Origin: Cytobacillus massiliigabonensis
Lineage (GTDB): Bacteria > Bacillota > Bacilli > Bacillales > Cytobacillaceae
NCBI RefSeq assembly: GCF_900199725.1
Contig: NZ_LT904903.1
Span: 605,344 to 655,844, forward strand
Direction of reading: 5' to 3'
DNA length: 50,501 nucleotides
In this document: in pieces, positions 25,979-34,925 of the stretch
Numbering within the stretch: the first letter of the stretch is position 1
Layout: every line of letters begins with the position of its first letter
The notes under the pieces: generated by a model
Told to the model about the DNA's origin: nothing
What the model saw: the letters and a program-made list of their open reading frames with translations, nothing else
Databases searched by the model: none
Translations under genes and position numbers: made by a program

Positions 25979-26151
25979 TGTCTAGTACATGTGGGCTACC
26001 CTGGACGTACTAGTGTCGACAATGCGACCGGCCGTCACGCTTTTGTTGTTCTCGAGGTCATAAGTCAATCCTCCCAGAAAGGTAAAGAACACCTTTCTGA
26101 GAGGCTCGCTTTGTGCTATGCCTGCGGAAGATCAAGGCGCTTCCACATTTC
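25979..26151. repeat. Composite relative of the interspersed repeat (copy D)
   Basis: It begins TGTCTAG and ends AAGGCGCTTCCACAT like the other copies, but the interior differs. There is a hairpin CTAGTAC/GTACTAG, then a stretch with SpeI, SalI, EagI and XhoI recognition hexamers within about 75 bp, then arms CCTCCCAGAAAGGT (26070-26083) and ACCTTTCTGAGAGG (26091-26104). ATGTGG (25989-25994) can pair with CCACAT (26143-26148). It fills the 368-bp gap before dagK together with the dagK promoter. Confidence 0.55.
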
Positions 26152-26212
26152 TAAAGTGAATGGATAGAAGGATTTAGGGTATAATTCTCTTTATGGTTAA
26201 ATAGCATAAAAA

Positions 26213-26241
26213 TTGATAAGTTCAATCTATTTCGTTATGAT
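26213..26241 (+). promoter_or_regulatory. Sigma-A promoter of dagK
   Basis: TTGATA (26213-26218), a 17-bp spacer and TATGAT (26236-26241); transcription would start near 26248, about 55 bp before the ATG. Confidence 0.6.
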
Positions 26242-26303
26242 GTTAAATGATGGGAAAACGGAAATGAAGAAAAACATTAAGATGAGTAATAGGATGATGG
26301 GCG

Positions 26304-27248
26304 ATGAAAAGAGCAAGAATAATTTATAATCCAACTTCAGGCAGAGAACTATTTAAAAAACATTTGCCCGAGGTTTTGCAAAGATTAGAGGTCGCGGGAT
26401 ATGAAGCTTCTTGTCATGCAACTACATGTGAAGGAGATGCAACAGAGGCAGCTCGTGTTGCGGTAGAACGCAGGTACGATCTTGTGATTGCAGCAGGTGG
26501 AGACGGGACGATAAATGAGGTCGTCAATGGACTTGCTGAACAAGAATATCGTCCGAAGCTTGGAATTATTCCTACTGGAACAACAAACGACTTTGCGAGA
26601 GCTCTTCATATACCTAGGGATGTTGTAGCAGCCACAGAAATTATTGTTCAGGGAGACACGATTCCTGTTGATATTGGACGTATTAATGATAAATACTTTA
26701 TTAATATTGCTGGCGGCGGCCGGCTGACAGAATTAACATACGAAGTGCCAAGCAAGCTGAAAACGATGATCGGTCAGCTCGCCTACTATTTAAAGGGAAT
26801 TGAAATGCTTCCATCCATCCGTTCGACAGAAGTAAGCATTGAATATGATGGAAAGCTATTTGAAGGAGAGGCGATGCTTTTCCTCGTTGGCTTAACAAAC
26901 TCTGTCGGCGGTTTTGAAAAACTAGCACCTGATTCATCGATCAATGATGGGCTATTCTCTTTACTAATATTGAAAAAGACAAACCTTGCCGATTTTATTC
27001 GTATAGCTACATTAGCGATTCGCGGAGAGCATGTAAATGATCCGCATGTTATCTACACCCAGGCAAACCGGATCAAAGTACATTCGAACGAAAAGGTTCA
27101 GCTCAACTTGGATGGTGAATTTGGCGGACTGCTGCCTGCGGAATTTGTAAATCTGTACAGGCATTTAAATGTATTTGTTCCAATAAATAAAATTCGTGAA
27201 CAAGATTTACCTGATGAATGGAGAAAAGAAGAGGCTCGCTCCGAGTAG
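26304..27248 (+). CDS. dagK: Diacylglycerol kinase
   Basis: Phosphorylates diacylglycerol to phosphatidate, recycling the lipid left by lipoteichoic acid synthesis (DgkB/YerQ family). 314 residues: RIIYNPTSGRE, the nucleotide loop AAGGDGTINEVVNG, GIIPTGTTNDFAR, and the C-terminal VQLNLDGEFGG. A normal-length member of the soluble DAG kinase family. In B. subtilis the gene precedes the same rRNA methyltransferase gene as here. The stop codon (27246-27248) lies in the terminator hairpin at 27234-27260. Confidence 0.92.
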   Translation: MKRARIIYNPTSGRELFKKHLPEVLQRLEVAGYEASCHATTCEGDATEAARVAVERRYDLVIAAGGDGTINEVVNGLAEQEYRPKLGIIPTGTTNDFARALHIPRDVVAATEIIVQGDTIPVDIGRINDKYFINIAGGGRLTELTYEVPSKLKTMIGQLAYYLKGIEMLPSIRSTEVSIEYDGKLFEGEAMLFLVGLTNSVGGFEKLAPDSSINDGLFSLLILKKTNLADFIRIATLAIRGEHVNDPHVIYTQANRIKVHSNEKVQLNLDGEFGGLLPAEFVNLYRHLNVFVPINKIREQDLPDEWRKEEARSE

Positions 27249-27260
27249 GAGCGGGCTTTT
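27234..27260 (+). terminator. dagK terminator overlapping the stop codon
   Basis: GCTCGCTCC (27234-27242) and GGAGCGGGC (27248-27256) pair with one wobble, followed by TTTT. The TAG stop spans the loop and the first base of the right arm. Confidence 0.75.
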
Positions 27261-27354
27261 CATTTGGAATAGGAACAATTCGTTTTATCTGAGGGATATT
27301 GTAAGAAGGCACTGTTATAACTGAATGTTGACTTTACAGTACTTGAGAAATAAA

Positions 27355-27540
27355 CGGAGAAATTCCGTCTAAATCGGGAAATATCCATATTTCCATAAAA
27401 ATAAAGGGAGTTTTTCCGGTTATAATCCCAAAATCTTTGGATTTTGTCTAAATTTGGGCAGTTAACCGGAATATCTCCGCTTAAATCTGCTTCTTAAGCT
27501 TCTTCTCTATAAATAGCCGGAAAATCTCCGCTTAAAAATG
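27355..27540. repeat. Cluster of semi-palindromic repeats in a 512-bp gene-free gap
   Basis: The gap 27249-27760 holds no gene. It contains CGGAGAAATTCCG (27355-27367), GGGAGTTTTTCCGG (27406-27419), CCGGAATATCTCCG (27466-27479) and CCGGAAAATCTCCG (27517-27530). The last two sit in a direct repeat of about 24 bp with a 51-bp period, and they are reverse complements of the pattern in the first two. Each can form a short hairpin. No promoter for the next gene could be fixed. Confidence 0.6.
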
Positions 27541-27760
27541 CTCGTATATGAAAAATAACAGAGCTTTAAAAAAGTTTTTTGCGAATTTCCCATAAATTCA
27601 TTGTTGTTTGCAAAAGGTCGACACTTTTTAGCGAATTAAAAAATATATATGCAAATAGTAAAATGCTTCTCGAAAAGATAATGTTTTTAACGGCATTTCG
27701 TATTCCTGCCCAATTTATGATACACTTTCTCTAGTCATTCATCAGTAAAGGAAGAAAATA

Positions 27761-29137
27761 ATGAATAAAACAGTACCCGTTCAAAAAAATGATTATATAG
27801 ATGTTGTATTTGAAGATCTAACTCATGAAGGTGCCGGTGTTGCGAAGGTTGACGGCTATCCATTATTCGTACCAAATGGCCTGCCAGGAGAAAAAGCAAA
27901 GATTAAAGTCATTAAGGCAAATAAAGGCTATGGATTTGGACGGCTCATTGAAATGTACAAAGAAAGCCCTTATCGTGTGGAGGCTGCATGTCCTATTTAC
28001 AAAGAATGCGGAGGCTGCCAGCTCCAGCATTTAAGCTATGACGGGCAGCTCAAAGCGAAGGAAAAGCAAGTAAGAGATGTTCTTACCCGCATTGGCAAGC
28101 TTGAAAATGTAAAGGTTCATCAAGTGCTTGGCATGCAGGATCCATGGCGCTACCGCAACAAAGCACAAGTACCTGTTGGTGAGCATGAAGGCGGATTAAT
28201 CGGCGGATTTTACCAGCAGCGCACCCATCAAATAATTGACATGAAGGAATGCATCATTCAACAGGAAAAAAATGATGAGGTCGTACAAGCGGTAAAGGAA
28301 ATTTGCAGCCGCTACGGTGTCCGGGCTTATGATGAGGTCAGGAATAAGGGCGACCTGCGCCATATTATGACCCGCTACGGACTTGTTACAGGAGAAGTAA
28401 TGATCGTCCTAGTTACAAGAACAAAGGATTTACCAAATAAAAATAAGATTATCGAAGACATTATTTCCCGTATTCAAGGGGTTAAGTCAATTTGCCAAAA
28501 CGTCAATTCGAAAAAAACAAATGTTATCTTTGGTGAAGAAACGAAAGTCCTTTGGGGAGAAGAAGTCATTTACGATTTCATTGGGGACATAAAATTTGCT
28601 ATTTCTGCACGGTCTTTCTATCAGGTCAATCCAGAACAGACAAAAGTATTATACGAAAAAGCATTAGAATACGCTGACCTAAACGGAGAAGAAAACGTCA
28701 TCGATGCCTACTGCGGAATCGGCACAATATCCCTATTCCTCGCCCAAAAAGCAAAAAAGGTATTTGGTGTCGAAATTGTTCCAGAAGCTATTGAGGATGC
28801 AAAAAGAAATGCAGACCTCAACGGTATTACAAATGCTGACTTTGCTGTCGGAGAAGCGGAAACCGTTATTCCTAAATGGTACAGCGAAGGCAATAGTGCA
28901 GACGTATTAGTTGTTGACCCACCGAGAAAAGGCTGTGATGAAGCCCTGCTGCAAACGATTATTGATATGAAGCCTAAGAAGGTTGTTTATGTCAGCTGTA
29001 ATCCGGGAACATTAGCAAGAGATTTGCGGATATTGGAAGATGGCGGGTATCAAACAATTGAGGTACAGCCGGTGGATATGTTTCCGATGACGATGCACGT
29101 CGAGTGCGTAGCACAACTCATTTTAAAGAGTTGCTAA
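27761..29137 (+). CDS. rlmCD: 23S rRNA (uracil-C5)-methyltransferase, RlmD/RlmCD family
   Basis: SAM-dependent methyltransferase of 458 residues. An N-terminal TRAM domain (~1-65, [22 protein letters not shown] read in parts), Fe-S cysteines [14 protein letters not shown] (~75-90), SAM motif [14 protein letters not shown], and the catalytic Cys in [12 protein letters not shown]. In B. subtilis the homologue (YefA, RlmCD) methylates U747 and U1939; which sites apply here is inferred. ATG 27761 is preceded by AAAGGAAG. A strong terminator follows. Confidence 0.9.
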   Translation: MNKTVPVQKNDYIDVVFEDLTHEGAGVAKVDGYPLFVPNGLPGEKAKIKVIKANKGYGFGRLIEMYKESPYRVEAACPIYKECGGCQLQHLSYDGQLKAKEKQVRDVLTRIGKLENVKVHQVLGMQDPWRYRNKAQVPVGEHEGGLIGGFYQQRTHQIIDMKECIIQQEKNDEVVQAVKEICSRYGVRAYDEVRNKGDLRHIMTRYGLVTGEVMIVLVTRTKDLPNKNKIIEDIISRIQGVKSICQNVNSKKTNVIFGEETKVLWGEEVIYDFIGDIKFAISARSFYQVNPEQTKVLYEKALEYADLNGEENVIDAYCGIGTISLFLAQKAKKVFGVEIVPEAIEDAKRNADLNGITNADFAVGEAETVIPKWYSEGNSADVLVVDPPRKGCDEALLQTIIDMKPKKVVYVSCNPGTLARDLRILEDGGYQTIEVQPVDMFPMTMHVECVAQLILKSC

Positions 29138-29171
29138 GTTTCGCAGGATATGAAATTAAGTAAAATCCAAT

Positions 29172-29216
29172 AAAAAGGAGATTTCCATTTCACTTCATGG
29201 AAGTCTCCTTTTTATT
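29172..29216 (+). terminator. Terminator after the rRNA methyltransferase gene
   Basis: Two 17-nt arms (29172-29188 and 29197-29213; core AAAAAGGAGA with TCTCCTTTTT) pair with one mismatch. Usable in both directions between convergent genes. Confidence 0.85.
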
Positions 29217-29277
29217 CGAGTAAAACTTTAAGGCTCTATTTTTGTAAAATGAAAAAGCAGGTGGCTTTCTTTTTCTG

Positions 29278-29871
29278 TTAGAGTCTTGGAGGTCTAACTT
29301 TAGAACCTTCAGTTATATTATTTAAATCTAGGTCAGTTAAATGAGTAAGCAGATCACGTATTTCTTCTAGATTAGGAATGGGAATTCCTAGTTTTTCAAG
29401 ATGTGAGATAGCTTCATCATTTGTCAAGGCACCGGTCATTGCCTTTTCCAAAATTTCTTTTGCTTTTGCCCTTGTTTCTGCATTCATATTCGCGAAGGTT
29501 TCGGATCCTTTTGCTTGTTTAGGAAGGGTGATTCTTTGTTTTCTTATTTCCAAAGCTTCCTCTGATGTCAACTTATTCGTTTTTAATTCTTCAGTGATGG
29601 CTTCTAATTTTTCCTTTATAACTGGATCCAAATTAGCTAGAAATACATCTCTATCCACTTCTTCAGGGAAAGTAATTTTGAGTGCTTTAATCTCATCCTT
29701 AATCTTTTGAATACTTTCTTGCGTAATAGTATCTGTTACATCATTTGCAGGCTGCTTCACATTATCGTTCTCCTGAGTAGTCATTGCAAATGTCGATGCG
29801 CCCATCCCGCCTACAATCCCAACTGATAATATCCCTGTCAGGACAGAACCAATTAACCTCTTTTTTTTCAT
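29278..29871 (-). CDS. Secreted helical protein with duplicated SHOCT-like motif
   Basis: 197 residues. A signal peptide (LIGSVLTGILSVGIVGGMGASTFA read in parts, cleavage near residue 30) precedes a charged helical protein. The block DPVIKEKLEAITEELKTNKL-TSEEALEIRKQ is echoed by NAETRAKAKEILEKAMTGAL-TNDEAISHLEK, so an ~50-residue unit appears twice. The Leu-Thr-x-(E/D)EA turn resembles SHOCT domains. No catalytic motif or cell-wall anchor. Single minus-strand gene; function unknown. Confidence 0.75.
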   Translation of the reverse strand: MKKKRLIGSVLTGILSVGIVGGMGASTFAMTTQENDNVKQPANDVTDTITQESIQKIKDEIKALKITFPEEVDRDVFLANLDPVIKEKLEAITEELKTNKLTSEEALEIRKQRITLPKQAKGSETFANMNAETRAKAKEILEKAMTGALTNDEAISHLEKLGIPIPNLEEIRDLLTHLTDLDLNNITEGSKVRPPRL

Positions 29872-30355
29872 CGTATCATCCTCCTTTTATTATAATTAGG
29901 TCTTTTTCACTTTCTTAAAACTATGGAGCATAGGAACATCCTAGTGAAAAACATAACCATCCTTATTTGTATTCATGGCTATTAGAAAAAATTTGCTCTT
30001 CAATGATCGTTTTTCGGAAATCCATTTTTTCTAGTTTGTCATGTATTTGGTTAGATCTCTTCCTTTTCTTAATAAAGAATATATCGTTTATTTTAACGAA
30101 CTTTTTATAAAAACACAACTAATACTCTGTAGAAATAAGCCTTTCCTACTATATGCCACTTCTTTGTTCTCAATTAAGAAAAAATATTCGATTTATTGTT
30201 TTTATTTTCTGAATATTACTGTATAATTCGATTAAATGAAACGAATTTACGTTCATTTCATTTTTTTTGGCCATGATGTTCTTTTTAAAGAACAACGAAG
30301 GTCATATGGTAATTAAAATGCAGGAAAATTAAAAAACAAAGGAGGTCGAAAACTT

Positions 30356-30376
30356 TTGTATAAATCTTTTCACTAA
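30356..30376 (+). other. Six-codon leader frame with a consensus binding site
   Basis: AAAGGAGGT (30338-30346) is a full Shine-Dalgarno match nine bases before a TTG. The frame reads MYKSFH then TAA (30374-30376). Either a leader peptide upstream of the subtilase gene or a remnant of a lost gene. No attenuator hairpin directly follows. Confidence 0.3.
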
Positions 30377-30469
30377 AGCCGAGAGAACAGCAACGAGCAA
30401 TTATTCATTCATTAACTAGAGAGAATGAAATAGATTCTAATTCTTAGGTAAGTGAATAGATTAATAGTG

Positions 30470-30483
30470 TCCGTTATAACGGA
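30470..30483 (+). promoter_or_regulatory. Perfect 14-bp palindrome before the subtilase gene
   Basis: TCCGTTATAACGGA, 24 bp before the TTG start and upstream of its binding site. A position just before translation suggests an operator or an mRNA hairpin. Confidence 0.4.
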
Positions 30484-30506
30484 AAAGAGGAGAAGGGGGA
30501 AGTGAA

Positions 30507-33500
30507 TTGAGGAAAAGAAAGTTTATGAAATTATTTAGTAGTATTCTAGCTTTAATAATGGTGTTATCACTAGCATTGCCTGTATCAGCGATGGAAATGG
30601 AACCTGAAGCAGAAACAAATGTGCAGAAGGAATTTAAGCAACAGCAACAGAACGAAAGAAACATGCTGCTAAAAGCAGCGATTGCAGAGCAGCTAGAGGC
30701 AACTGAAGGTTTACCAAAGCTGCATAAAGATTTAGAGGATAAATCAGGTGCTGAGCAGATTCCAGTTATCATCCACCTATCTGAAAATCCGGTAGCATTA
30801 GAAAAAGGGATTGAAGAGCTAAAAGGGAAAACATTATCAAATTCACAGATTTCACAAATCAGAAGTAAAATAATCAGACAGCAAGCAGATGTAGACAGAG
30901 CAATGAGAGTGAAGGGCATCTCTTTCGAAAAAGGATTTGCTTATGATACTGTTCTTAATGGCTTTGCTGCCAAAGTAAAAGCGGATGACCTAAAAAAACT
31001 ATTGGAAATTACAGGTATCACATTAGTAGAACCAGATGCAATCGTTCATGCATTAGATGATAAGAAGCCAGTGGATTCATCATCAGACCTTGAAAAAGTA
31101 GTAGATTACGAGACAAAGATGAACACAAGCATCCCTTTCTTAGGAATTGAGAAGATTTGGGATAAGGGATACAAAGGAAAGGGAGTTAAGGTAGCTGTAC
31201 TTGATACAGGGATTGATCCGGACCACCCTGAATTCCAAGGAATCTACAAGGGCGGAAAGAACTTTATTCCAAACAGTTCTACCTATGCTCGTGAACGCAC
31301 AGATGACGATGCACGTGAAACGTCACCGAAGGAACGTCCAGCTAGCCAGCCAGAATTCAATGCAGATGGAAGATCCTTCTACACGGACCACGGCACACAT
31401 GTTGCAGGGACTATTGCGGCTATTGGTGCCAATGAATACGGAATTGGCGGCATCGCGCCTGAAGTTGATCTTTATGCTTACCGTGTACTTGGTGCATACG
31501 GAAGTGGAGCAACATCAGGAATTATCTCAGCTGTTGAGCATGCGGTTAATGAAAAAATGGATGTGATTAACCTCTCTCTTGGCGGAGGCAGCAACTCAGA
31601 AAATGACAGTTTATCATACGCGATAAACAATGCTATGATGGCAGGCGTGATCTCGGTTATCTCATCTGGTAACTCAGGTCCAAATCGTGGAACAGTATCA
31701 ACTCCTGGAACATCACGTCTTGGAATTGTAGTCGGTAACACGACTAATCCAGAAACACAACATAACGGATTAGTTACAATCAATGTAGGTGACGATTACA
31801 ACTACACGAAACAATTGAAATTTATGGGAACAAAGTTTGGCCAGGATCTTGCTGAGCAGTTGGATGGCGAGTATGAGCTTGTTGCTGTACCCAATGTTGG
31901 CGCTGTATCTGACTATGATGGAATTGATGTAAATGGGAAAGTTGCCCTTATCGCACGTGGAAGTCTTGCATTCGTTGATAAAATTGCCAACGCGAAGGCA
32001 AACGGTGCCATTGCAGCAATTATCCACAACTTCTCAGGTGGAACAAATGCACCAGATGTATCAAACGTATTTTTGGGCGATTCATTTGCCTTCATTCCAA
32101 CGATTGATATGTCAGTAACGGATGGAACAGCAATCCGTGATGCATTGAAAAATGGCAATGGAAAAGTTACATTTGGAAACTATGGTTCGGAAAAGTCCCT
32201 AGGTGACGATGTGAATGATTCTAGTTCACGTGGCCCATCTACACCGAACTTCGATATAAAACCAGATGTAACAGCTCCAGGAACAAACATTATGTCCTCT
32301 GTGCCAGCTTATAAATGGGACTTCCCTGAAGCTAGCTACGAAGAATCCTATGATCGTTTCACAGGAACATCTATGGCAGCACCTCATATCGCTGGAATTG
32401 CCGCACTCGTCAAACAAGCAAATCCAGATTGGAATGCCTTTGATGTAAAGGTTGCGATCTCAAATACAGCAAAACTTCTTAACACTAGTAAATATGACGT
32501 CTTCACTCAAGGAGCGGGCCGTGTAGATGCATATGCAGCTGCATTCCCAAGCGTGCTTGCATATGCTGAAGATGAAGCAGTACTTGATGGATCCGGTGAA
32601 ATTGTACCGAATATTAAAGGAACAGTCACATTTGGTCCGCAAAAACTGGACAAGGATATTTCAGTCACGAAGCAAATTCGTGTGAAAGATCTTAATGGAG
32701 CGGGTGGAAGCTTCAATGTAACTGTAGACGTAACAAAGTCATTTGCTGATGCAAATATCACAATTGACAATCCATCCTTTACATTAGCTCCAAATGGAGA
32801 ACAGTTATTAAACGTCACATTAACAGCATCGGAAAATAACGCTGCTAAAGCTGGGGATGAAATTTTAGGCTATATCCATATTAACGGTGGACAAAACCAT
32901 GTTTCCTTACCATTTGCCGCTGACTTCGGCGGAGTGCCAGCAACTCAAATTAAGGACATGCGAATCACTGAAACAGATCTTTCCTTTAATGGAGACGGTG
33001 TGAAAGATTCGGCTATGCTTTACTTCACCATTACAGGCGATGTTTTAACTAACTATATTGAACTTTGGGATATTCAAAACCCTGAGGGCGGGGAATATGG
33101 CGATGGCTATATTGGATACTTGCATGCTAGCAATTCCTTAGGCGCAGGCTCTTATCAATTAGCAATCAACGGACAATACCGACCTTGGGGTGGAACTGGA
33201 CCAGAAAATATCCCTGATGGTCTTTATACAATTGACTATACTGCACAGGCAGTATCAGGAAACACAATCAGTGATTATGTTGGACCAGTTGTTGTAAAAA
33301 CGACAAAGCCTGAAATTGAGGGTAAGGTAGCAGAGAATAAATTGACTGGCCAAGTAACAGATAAGTACATTGATTACAATGATGTTCTTAAGCAATACGG
33401 GCTTCATTACGACCTAAATACAAAGCTTAAGGCTTCTTATGTCATCACAAAGGATGGGACTGCGGGCACTGCAGTACCAGTAACACTAAACCAAGACGGT

Positions 33501-34475
33501 ACATTTGAAATCGAACTAACTGAGGATGCAGATACAGTGACAGTACAAGTGGAAGATGCTTCAGGAAATAAAGGCAGTGCAGATTTCGCTGTAGAAAATG
33601 CAGCTGAAATTAGTCTATCAGTAGATAAATCAGATGTAACCATTGAAAAAGGCAAAACTGCAACAGTAAAAGTAACACAAACAACGAAAGATGGCGACCA
33701 ATCAACAGATGAAGATGTAACAGCTAAAGCTACCTACACAGTGGCAGATGAAGCAATTGCATCAGCGGAAGCAGGTGTCATTACTGCAAAAGCTGCTGGC
33801 AAAACAACTGTTACCATTTCCTATGGCAAAAACGAAGTGAAAGTAGCCGTTACTGTCGTTGATGAAGAACCAGAGCCGGAAATTAGCCTATCGGTCGATC
33901 AATCAGCAGTAACGATCGAAGAAGGCAAAACTGCAGCAATTAAAGTGACCCAAACATCGAAGGTTGGCGACGAAACAACTGAAGAAGATGTAACAGCTAA
34001 AGCTACCTACACAGTAGCAGATGAAACAATTGCAACAGCAGAAGCTGGAGTTATTACGGCGAAGGCTGCTGGTGAAACAACTGTTACAATTACTTACGGT
34101 GAAAACTCCGTAACGGTAGCTGTAAAAGTGGTTAAAGGAGAGCCTGAGCCAGAAAAGGAAACTAGCTTGAAACTAGAAAATATAATAGAAACAGATAAAG
34201 GATCATTTGTATACATTGAAAAGGGAAAAACACACGAAGTAAAGGCTACAGAAATTACAACAATCGGTGATCAAGTAACAGAAGAAGATGTAACAGCCAA
34301 AGCTACTTATAAAGTAGCAGACGAAAAGTTTGCGACGGTTAAGGAAGGTGTAATCACTGCTAAGGCTGCAGGGCGTACAGAAATGACCGTCACATATGGT
34401 GAGAACACAGTGACGATTTGGGTTGTCGTTGCTGATTATGAGGGTGGACCAAGACCTATACCGGGACAAAAGTAA
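30507..34475 (+). CDS. Vpr-like S8 family subtilase with three Ig-like C-terminal repeats
   Basis: 1322-residue secreted serine protease. Signal peptide (~1-30, ending PVSAME), inhibitor-I9 propeptide (~70-180), S8 catalytic domain with D233 (VAVLDTGID), H298 (DHGTHVAGTI) and S622 (GTSMAAPH), a PA domain inserted at ~435-560, beta-sandwich regions, and three Big_2-type repeats starting near residues 1034, 1125 and 1222, each containing EDVTAKATY and GVITAKAAG. The last repeat ends in a short GPRPIPGQK tail; no LPxTG or SLH anchor. The catalytic layout matches B. subtilis Vpr (~806 aa), so the Ig-like tail is an extension that may bind the cell surface. TTG 30507 follows GAAGGGGGAAG. Confidence 0.92.
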   Translation: MRKRKFMKLFSSILALIMVLSLALPVSAMEMEPEAETNVQKEFKQQQQNERNMLLKAAIAEQLEATEGLPKLHKDLEDKSGAEQIPVIIHLSENPVALEKGIEELKGKTLSNSQISQIRSKIIRQQADVDRAMRVKGISFEKGFAYDTVLNGFAAKVKADDLKKLLEITGITLVEPDAIVHALDDKKPVDSSSDLEKVVDYETKMNTSIPFLGIEKIWDKGYKGKGVKVAVLDTGIDPDHPEFQGIYKGGKNFIPNSSTYARERTDDDARETSPKERPASQPEFNADGRSFYTDHGTHVAGTIAAIGANEYGIGGIAPEVDLYAYRVLGAYGSGATSGIISAVEHAVNEKMDVINLSLGGGSNSENDSLSYAINNAMMAGVISVISSGNSGPNRGTVSTPGTSRLGIVVGNTTNPETQHNGLVTINVGDDYNYTKQLKFMGTKFGQDLAEQLDGEYELVAVPNVGAVSDYDGIDVNGKVALIARGSLAFVDKIANAKANGAIAAIIHNFSGGTNAPDVSNVFLGDSFAFIPTIDMSVTDGTAIRDALKNGNGKVTFGNYGSEKSLGDDVNDSSSRGPSTPNFDIKPDVTAPGTNIMSSVPAYKWDFPEASYEESYDRFTGTSMAAPHIAGIAALVKQANPDWNAFDVKVAISNTAKLLNTSKYDVFTQGAGRVDAYAAAFPSVLAYAEDEAVLDGSGEIVPNIKGTVTFGPQKLDKDISVTKQIRVKDLNGAGGSFNVTVDVTKSFADANITIDNPSFTLAPNGEQLLNVTLTASENNAAKAGDEILGYIHINGGQNHVSLPFAADFGGVPATQIKDMRITETDLSFNGDGVKDSAMLYFTITGDVLTNYIELWDIQNPEGGEYGDGYIGYLHASNSLGAGSYQLAINGQYRPWGGTGPENIPDGLYTIDYTAQAVSGNTISDYVGPVVVKTTKPEIEGKVAENKLTGQVTDKYIDYNDVLKQYGLHYDLNTKLKASYVITKDGTAGTAVPVTLNQDGTFEIELTEDADTVTVQVEDASGNKGSADFAVENAAEISLSVDKSDVTIEKGKTATVKVTQTTKDGDQSTDEDVTAKATYTVADEAIASAEAGVITAKAAGKTTVTISYGKNEVKVAVTVVDEEPEPEISLSVDQSAVTIEEGKTAAIKVTQTSKVGDETTEEDVTAKATYTVADETIATAEAGVITAKAAGETTVTITYGENSVTVAVKVVKGEPEPEKETSLKLENIIETDKGSFVYIEKGKTHEVKATEITTIGDQVTEEDVTAKATYKVADEKFATVKEGVITAKAAGRTEMTVTYGENTVTIWVVVADYEGGPRPIPGQK

Positions 34476-34524
34476 CTACAAGTTTTGTGTTAATCGTAAA
34501 ATTGAAAAAATATTAAATAACAAG

Positions 34525-34560
34525 GAAGAAGAGTCAGCATTCTCATGCTGGCTCTTCTTC
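34525..34560. terminator. Bidirectional terminator between the subtilase and cupin genes
   Basis: 16-nt arms (34525-34540 and 34545-34560; core GAGTCAGCAT with ATGCTGGCTC) with one wobble and a TCTC loop. Confidence 0.85.
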
Positions 34561-34583
34561 TATTTTATATATATCTTTGGGTC

Positions 34584-34913
34584 TTATTTCACCATAAAGC
34601 AAACGAGTATACATGGTTCACTGCTATTATTCATGCACCAATGCTCTTCACCAGCAGGAATCAGCGTTGCATCTCCAGCCTTTTCCACACTGTATTCACC
34701 ATTACAATAGGTTTCGATTTCCCCACTGAAAATATATGAATACTCATCCTCATCATGACAACTCATACCCTTAGCAGGAATTCGTTCACCGGGTGAAAGA
34801 GAAATGACACTCATGTTCACTTCTTGAAAATTCCCCTGTTTTGTAAAAAGTTTCTTCATTTCATACAGTGGCATGCCAGTTGGCTCTACTTGATTAACAT
34901 TGATTTTTTCCAT
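34584..34913 (-). CDS. Small cupin protein at the end of the peptide-importer operon
   Basis: 109 residues forming one cupin barrel: SLSPGERIPAKGMSCHDEDEYSYIFSGE (motif 1, read in parts) and AGDATLIPAGEEHWCMNN (motif 2, with the metal-ligand type His). A longer version from GTG 34925 is possible, but the binding site AGGTGGG sits seven bases before the ATG at 34913. It directly follows the dppC-type gene, so it belongs to the operon. It may be a metal-binding enzyme or ligand sensor; the regulator of the operon also carries a cupin domain. Confidence 0.75.
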   Translation of the reverse strand: MEKINVNQVEPTGMPLYEMKKLFTKQGNFQEVNMSVISLSPGERIPAKGMSCHDEDEYSYIFSGEIETYCNGEYSVEKAGDATLIPAGEEHWCMNNSSEPCILVCFMVK

Positions 34914-34925
34914 TTCATTTCCCAC

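Larger units (their letters stand above)
29872..30506 (+). other. 635-bp gene-free region before the subtilase gene
   Basis: It holds the divergent leader of the secreted helical protein, an AT-rich middle with no credible gene, a hairpin TGTTCTTT (30277-30284) / AAAGAACA (30287-30294), a perfect Shine-Dalgarno site at 30338-30346 serving only a six-codon frame, and the palindrome TCCGTTATAACGGA (30470-30483). Confidence 0.5.

Noticed and set aside
31201..31566. A 121-residue frame inside the subtilase gene
   Set aside because: It is an overlapping frame of the catalytic domain with no start signal.
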